Shown here: piece after piece, positions 59,965 through 64,000 of the stretch | Numbering within the stretch: position 1 is the stretch's first letter | How the letters are laid out: each line of letters starts with the position of its first letter | Source: an uncultured Massilia sp. | GTDB lineage: Bacteria; Pseudomonadota; Gammaproteobacteria; Burkholderiales; Burkholderiaceae | DNA length: 64,000 bases | NCBI GenBank assembly: GCA_946481275.1 | Contig: CAMLMV010000004.1 | Location: 124,001 to 188,000 of the forward strand | Direction of reading: 5' to 3' | The notes under the pieces: generated by a model | What the model was told of the DNA's origin: nothing | Database searches by the model: none | What the model saw: the letters and a program-made list of their open reading frames with translations, nothing else | Position numbers and translations under genes: made by a program

Positions 59965-62658
59965 CTATTCGCCGACAACCGCCTTCTTGGCCGCCGTGGC
60001 CCGCTTGGCAGGCGCTTTGCGGGCGGCAGCCGTCTTGGCCGCGGGTTTAGCAGACGTCTTGGCCGCAGGCTTCGCGGCAGCAGCCTTGGTCGCCGCCGCC
60101 TTGCGCGCGGCCGGCTTGGCGGCAGCCGGCTCCGCGCCGCCATCGGCCTCGTCCGCCTGGTCCTTGCCCTTGGCGGCGCCCGGCTTGGCCTTGCGCTCCT
60201 CGAACTCGAAGCTGATCTTGCCATCCTTGCCGCGCACGAGGAAGGCCTTGAACGAGCGGCGGGTACGCTGCGAGACAAAGCCCGGCAGCAGGTCGGTCTT
60301 GCCGTCGTTCAGCAGCTTGGCCATCTGCTCCGGCAGGATTTCCTGCTGCAGGATGATGCGGCTGCTGCGGAAATCGCAGGTCTTCGGCTTGGCCACCGTG
60401 TGCTCGCAGACGTAGGCGAGGCCCATCTCGTACACGTTGCCGGTGCATTTCGGGCACGGGCCGAGCGGGGTCTGGCCGGTGAAGTCGACGCCTTCGCCGT
60501 CTTCGCCCTCGTCCTGGTCCTGGCCGAAGTCGAATTCCAGCTTGTAGTTGTGGATGTCTTCATCGCGCACGATGCGCAGGATCGCGGCGAACGGCCGGCC
60601 CATCTTCGAGCGGAAGCCCTGCAGCGGGCCGATCGTGCGGTTCGCCAGCAGTTCCTCGACTTCCTCGATCTCGAACTGGCGGCTGCCGGGCACCTTGCTC
60701 ATCGAGAAATCGCATTTGGTGCACGCGAAGCGGCGGTAGTTTTCCTTGACGACGCCGCCGCAGTTCGGGCACGGCGTGCGCAGGGTCGCGTACTCGCCCG
60801 GGATCGTGTCGTTGTTGTATTCCTTGGCGCGCTTGACGATGATCTCGGTCATCTCGGCGATCTCGCGCATGAATTCTTCGCGCGAAATCTGGCCCTTTTC
60901 CATCTGCGACAGCTTGTATTCCCACTCGCCCGTCAATTCCGGCGCCGTCAATTCGTTCACGCCCAGGCCGCGCAGCAGCGTCATCAGCTGGAACGCCTTG
61001 GCGGTCGGGATCAGCTCGCGCCCTTCGCGCAGCAGGTATTTTTCCGTCAGCAGGCCTTCGATGATCGCCGCGCGCGTCGCCGGCGTGCCGAGGCCCTTGC
61101 CGGCCATCGCGTCGCGCAGCTCGTCGGAATCGACCAGTTTGCCGGCACCTTCCATCGCCGACAGCAGGGTCGCTTCGTTGTAGCGCGCGGGCGGCTTGGT
61201 GACGAGACCGTTGGCGTTGACCTTCTCCGCCAGCACCTTCTCGCCCTTCGCCACCGGCACGAGGCTGGCGCCGTCCTTGTCGTCGCCCGTCGTGTCCTTG
61301 CCGTACACGGCCAGCCAGCCGGGGTTCGTCATGACCTTGCCTTCGGTCTTGAACTGGTGGCCTTCCACTTCCGTGTAGCGGGTCGTGACGAGGAATTCCG
61401 CGGCGGGGAAGAACACGGCCATGAAGCGGCGGGTGACGAGGTCGTACAGCTTCTGTTCCGGCTCGGACAGGTTTTTCGGCACGACGCCGGTCGGGATGAT
61501 CGCGAAGTGGTCCGAGATCTTGCTGTTGTCGAAGATGCGCTTGTTCGGCTTGACCCAGCCCTTGTCCAGGATCTGCTTGGCGAACTGGTGGTAGTTCGGG
61601 TTGCCCTTCAACACCTCCAGGGTCGACTTGACGGTATTCAGGTAGTCTTCCGGCAGCGCGCGCGAATCGGTACGGGGATAGGTCAGCACCTTGTGCTTTT
61701 CGTACAGCGCCTGGGCCAGGCCCAGCGTGTTCTTGGCCGAGAAGCCGAAGCGGCCGTTGGCCTCGCGCTGCAGCGATGTCAGGTCGAACAGCGCGGGCGC
61801 CATCGACGTCGTCGGTTTCGATTCCTCGGTGACGTTACCCTGCTTGCCCGTGCAGGCGGCGACGATCGCTTCCGCGTCGACCTTGGACCACAGGCGCTCG
61901 GCCCGCTTTTCCGGATCGGCGTCGTCCTTCTTGAACTTGGTGTCGAGCCAGCGGCCTTCGTACATGCCGGCCCCGGCGCGGAATTCCGCACGCACTTCCC
62001 AGTAATCGCGCGGGACGAACTTCTTGATCTTCTCTTCGCGCTCGACGACGATCGACAGGGTCGGCGTCTGCACGCGGCCCACCGTCGTCAGGTAGAAGCC
62101 GCCTTCCTTCGAGTTGAACGCGGTCATCGCGCGGGTGCCGTTGATGCCGATCAGCCAGTCCGCTTCCGAACGGCAACGCGCGGCGTCGGCCAGCGGCAGC
62201 ATTTCCTTGTCGCTGCGCAGGTGGGCGAAGCCGTCGCGGATCGCGTTCGGCGTCATCGACTGCAGCCACAGGCGCTTGACGGTCTGCTTGGCCTTGGCGT
62301 TCTGGGCGATCAGGCGGAAGATCAGTTCACCTTCGCGGCCCGCGTCGCATGCGTTGATCAGGGTGTCGACATCCTTGCGCTTGATCAGCTTGTTCAGCAC
62401 TTTGAGGCGCGACTCGGTCTTCGCGATCGGATTCAGCGCGAAGTACGGCGGAATCATCGGCAGGTGCGTAAAACTCCATTTGCCGCGCTTGACGTCGTAC
62501 TCCTCGGGCACCGCGATCTCGAGCAGGTGGCCGACGGCGGACGACAGGACGTATTCGTCGGATTCGAAATACTCATCGTGCTTGGTAAAGCCGCCGAGCG
62601 CCTTGGCGATGTCGTTCGCCACGGAGGGTTTTTCGGCAATGATGAGGGCTTTGGTCAT
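59965..62658 (-). CDS. topB: DNA topoisomerase III with basic Ala/Lys-rich tail
   Basis: An 897-residue type IA topoisomerase that decatenates and relaxes negatively supercoiled DNA. Toprim begins MTKALIIAEKPSVANDIAKA, with the DAGREGELIFR acidic site. The active-site Tyr is Y327 (VLTYPRTDSRALP), against Y328 in E. coli. Two C-terminal zinc ribbons follow (CPNCGGVVKENYRRFACTKC and CPKCTGNVYEMG). The last 75 residues are a histone H1-like tail rich in Ala, Lys and Pro (AAKPAAKTSAKPAAKTAAAR), probably a flexible DNA-binding arm. The length is greater than the enteric enzyme mainly because of this tail. It follows smg in dprA-smg-topB. Confidence 0.96.
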   Translation of the reverse strand: MTKALIIAEKPSVANDIAKALGGFTKHDEYFESDEYVLSSAVGHLLEIAVPEEYDVKRGKWSFTHLPMIPPYFALNPIAKTESRLKVLNKLIKRKDVDTLINACDAGREGELIFRLIAQNAKAKQTVKRLWLQSMTPNAIRDGFAHLRSDKEMLPLADAARCRSEADWLIGINGTRAMTAFNSKEGGFYLTTVGRVQTPTLSIVVEREEKIKKFVPRDYWEVRAEFRAGAGMYEGRWLDTKFKKDDADPEKRAERLWSKVDAEAIVAACTGKQGNVTEESKPTTSMAPALFDLTSLQREANGRFGFSAKNTLGLAQALYEKHKVLTYPRTDSRALPEDYLNTVKSTLEVLKGNPNYHQFAKQILDKGWVKPNKRIFDNSKISDHFAIIPTGVVPKNLSEPEQKLYDLVTRRFMAVFFPAAEFLVTTRYTEVEGHQFKTEGKVMTNPGWLAVYGKDTTGDDKDGASLVPVAKGEKVLAEKVNANGLVTKPPARYNEATLLSAMEGAGKLVDSDELRDAMAGKGLGTPATRAAIIEGLLTEKYLLREGRELIPTAKAFQLMTLLRGLGVNELTAPELTGEWEYKLSQMEKGQISREEFMREIAEMTEIIVKRAKEYNNDTIPGEYATLRTPCPNCGGVVKENYRRFACTKCDFSMSKVPGSRQFEIEEVEELLANRTIGPLQGFRSKMGRPFAAILRIVRDEDIHNYKLEFDFGQDQDEGEDGEGVDFTGQTPLGPCPKCTGNVYEMGLAYVCEHTVAKPKTCDFRSSRIILQQEILPEQMAKLLNDGKTDLLPGFVSQRTRRSFKAFLVRGKDGKISFEFEERKAKPGAAKGKDQADEADGGAEPAAAKPAARKAAATKAAAAKPAAKTSAKPAAKTAAARKAPAKRATAAKKAVVGE

Positions 62659-62843
62659 ATGGTTCCTAAGTCGGCAGGCTCGATAAGCCGGCCGTTTGAT
62701 AGCTTATTGGTAACAACTGGCAGATAGCGGCCAATGATAAGCGGGTTGTCGCGCAATCCGCAAGTAGACTCTGCCTGCGTGCGCCTTGATGCAACCCGGT
62801 CATGCTGCCCTGAAAAATACGCTTGATCTTGCTCTACCGCAAG

Positions 62844-62868
62844 AAAAAACGGGGCCGCAGCCCCGTTT
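62844..62868 (-). terminator. Intrinsic terminator of smg
   Basis: Reading minus, AAACGGGGC (62868-62860) pairs with GCCCCGTTT (62855-62847), closing a 4-nt loop and followed by T6. It lies 24 bp after the smg stop and shows that topB has its own promoter. Confidence 0.85.
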
Positions 62869-62891
62869 CACGTATTCATTTAGTACCGCCG

Positions 62892-63356
62892 TCAATGCAG
62901 CAGGCGCGGCGCCGCATCTTCCTCGTCCGACCCGAAGAGGTCGTCGAACATCAGCGCGTCCGGCTCCTTGCCCTGGCTCCACAGGAGCATCAGGACGATG
63001 ATCTTCAGCTTGCCCAGCGTGACAGGCGATTCGTCCAGCGCCAGCGCGCGTTCGATGACGATCTCGCGCTGCGACGCGGTCAACAGGCCGGCCAGTTCCA
63101 GGAACTGGATGAAGCCGACGGCGGCACTGCCGAGCGTATCGACTTCCTGGGCGATGTAGAAACGCGTACCGCTCGATTCGAGGGCGGGGTTGGTAGTCCC
63201 GGCCATTTCTGTCAGGCCATTCAGCCAGTCCAGCGCTTCGGAAATTTCGACATCGTCGAAACCGACGGCAGACAGCTTGCGTGCCAGGGCAGCCGGCTCG
63301 GGGCAGGCATCGGGACGGTAATACGTCTCGTAAAGATAGACTAGGATGTCGAACAT
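62892..63356 (-). CDS. smg: Smg family protein (DUF494)
   Basis: A 154-residue protein of the Smg/DUF494 family, nearly always found beside dprA. It begins [20 protein letters not shown] and ends with an acidic segment ([15 protein letters not shown]). I start at the ATG at 63356, where this block begins, rather than at the upstream alternative. The function is unknown. It lies 122 bp downstream of the dprA stop on the same strand. Confidence 0.95.
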   Translation of the reverse strand: MFDILVYLYETYYRPDACPEPAALARKLSAVGFDDVEISEALDWLNGLTEMAGTTNPALESSGTRFYIAQEVDTLGSAAVGFIQFLELAGLLTASQREIVIERALALDESPVTLGKLKIIVLMLLWSQGKEPDALMFDDLFGSDEEDAAPRLLH

Positions 63357-63478
63357 GGTGACGCTACTGTAGCAGCTAAGCTCCGTGCGACACAAGTGCG
63401 TCACGTGCGCCACTGCCGCCCGGAAACATCAGCGTTGTTTATCGGCCTTATCCGGTTCGCCACCATATTTTCCGCTCA

Positions 63479-64000
63479 TTATCCCTTCCATATCCTCTGG
63501 ATGAGGCCTCCCGGCAGCCGTTCGAGACGGCCTGACAACTCCAGCACGAGCAGGCGCGCGGCCAGTTCTCCGGGGCTACAGCCGAGGCGCGCCAGCAATA
63601 TGCCCGGTTCGACAGGGTCGTGGCCGAGGGCGTCCAGCAGCGCGGCGTCCGCCGGCGCGCCGGCATGCCCGGTCACACTGTTATCGATCTTAATATCTGT
63701 TAACGGAATATCTGCCCCGGGTAGCCGGGCTGCCTGCTGCGCCAGCAGCGGCGACAGCGCGAGCGCTTCCAGCACGTCCCGCGCCGTGTCCACGAGCTTC
63801 GCGCCTTCGCGGATCAGCGTGTGGCAACCCTTGGCCAGCGCGGCGTGGATCGAGCCGGGAATCGCGAACACGTCGCGCCCCTGCTCGGCCGCCTGGCGTG
63901 CCGTGATCAGCGAGCCGGACTGCACGGCTGCCTCGACGACGAGCACGCCGGCCGCGAGGCCGCTGATAACCCGGTTTCGCTTAGGAAAGTTGCCCGGCAG
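63479..64000 (-). CDS. dprA: DNA-processing protein DprA, C-terminal part (5' end beyond window)
   Basis: The open frame continues to the window edge; 173 codons plus the stop are visible. DprA binds single-stranded DNA and loads RecA in natural transformation. The Rossmann-fold end is seen as PGNFPKRNRVISGLAAGVLV, VEAAVQSGSLITARQAAEQG and DVFAIPGSI, with a C-terminal winged-helix (DprA_WH) at about the last 65 residues (LGHDPVEPGILLARLGCSPG). The N-terminal domain is missing only because of the window edge. It is the first gene of the dprA-smg-topB group. Confidence 0.96.
   Translation of the reverse strand: MPGNFPKRNRVISGLAAGVLVVEAAVQSGSLITARQAAEQGRDVFAIPGSIHAALAKGCHTLIREGAKLVDTARDVLEALALSPLLAQQAARLPGADIPLTDIKIDNSVTGHAGAPADAALLDALGHDPVEPGILLARLGCSPGELAARLLVLELSGRLERLPGGLIQRIWKG

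Overview
Organism. The window is high-GC chromosomal DNA from a betaproteobacterium of the order Burkholderiales. The gene content and order (dusB-fis-purH and ruvCAB, dprA-smg-topB, rplM-rpsI next to argC, a bactofilin and erpA, tyrS-dtd facing an M23 peptidase and anmK) best fit Oxalobacteraceae, most likely the Massilia/Telluria group. This is an inference from recognised families and synteny, not a database search. I saw no tRNA, rRNA, CRISPR array, complete insertion sequence or prophage. Layout, 1-20 kb. The window opens inside an ECF sigma factor / membrane anti-sigma candidate / secreted protein cluster. A GH13-like protein follows whose general-acid glutamate is replaced by glutamine, then a secreted heptad-repeat protein, glutathione-dependent formaldehyde dehydrogenase, an ANTAR response regulator and a secreted subtilase with a PA insert. 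Next come valS with a coupled DinB gene, and a minus-strand carA-carB-chemoreceptor block. In that block CarB has a weakened allosteric domain and carries an extra C-terminal domain of about 170 residues. Layout, 20-35 kb. Small secreted and membrane proteins precede the housekeeping blocks ruvC-ruvA-ruvB and dusB-fis-purH. They are followed by a histidine phosphatase, a PEBP protein, dtd, tyrS, a divergent M23 peptidase, anmK, and a LysR regulator divergent from a nitroreductase. Layout, 34-47 kb. Two coupled secreted proteins (one DUF2145) and a Dabb protein come before a GH8-GH3 pair suited to xylo-oligosaccharide breakdown. Then come erpA, a bactofilin, argC, a short repeat element built from inverted copies of a Burkholderiales-type repeat, and the rpsI/rplM operon. 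An alpha/beta-hydrolase peptidase stands ahead of a NatA/NatB-like ABC exporter. Layout, 47-64 kb. An orphan type VI secretion vgrG changes to lower-GC sequence near its 3' end and runs into a translationally coupled unknown protein (candidate effector) and a small lipoprotein (candidate immunity protein). After it come an OsmC peroxidase, coq7, a conserved unknown gene, an ABC ATPase with an ABC-permease/M1-peptidase fusion, a solitary antitoxin-like protein, a CHASE3 chemoreceptor, and topB, smg and the 3' part of dprA. How it fits together. Most of the window is core metabolism and information processing. The accessory parts are a secreted-enzyme and polymer-degradation lifestyle (subtilase, GH8/GH3, GH13-like protein), sensing (two chemoreceptors, an ANTAR regulator, an ECF sigma factor) and interbacterial competition (the vgrG cassette). 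The best leads for something undescribed are the vgrG-linked effector/immunity cassette (about 49.7-51.4 kb) and the CarB fusion (14.46-18.29 kb).
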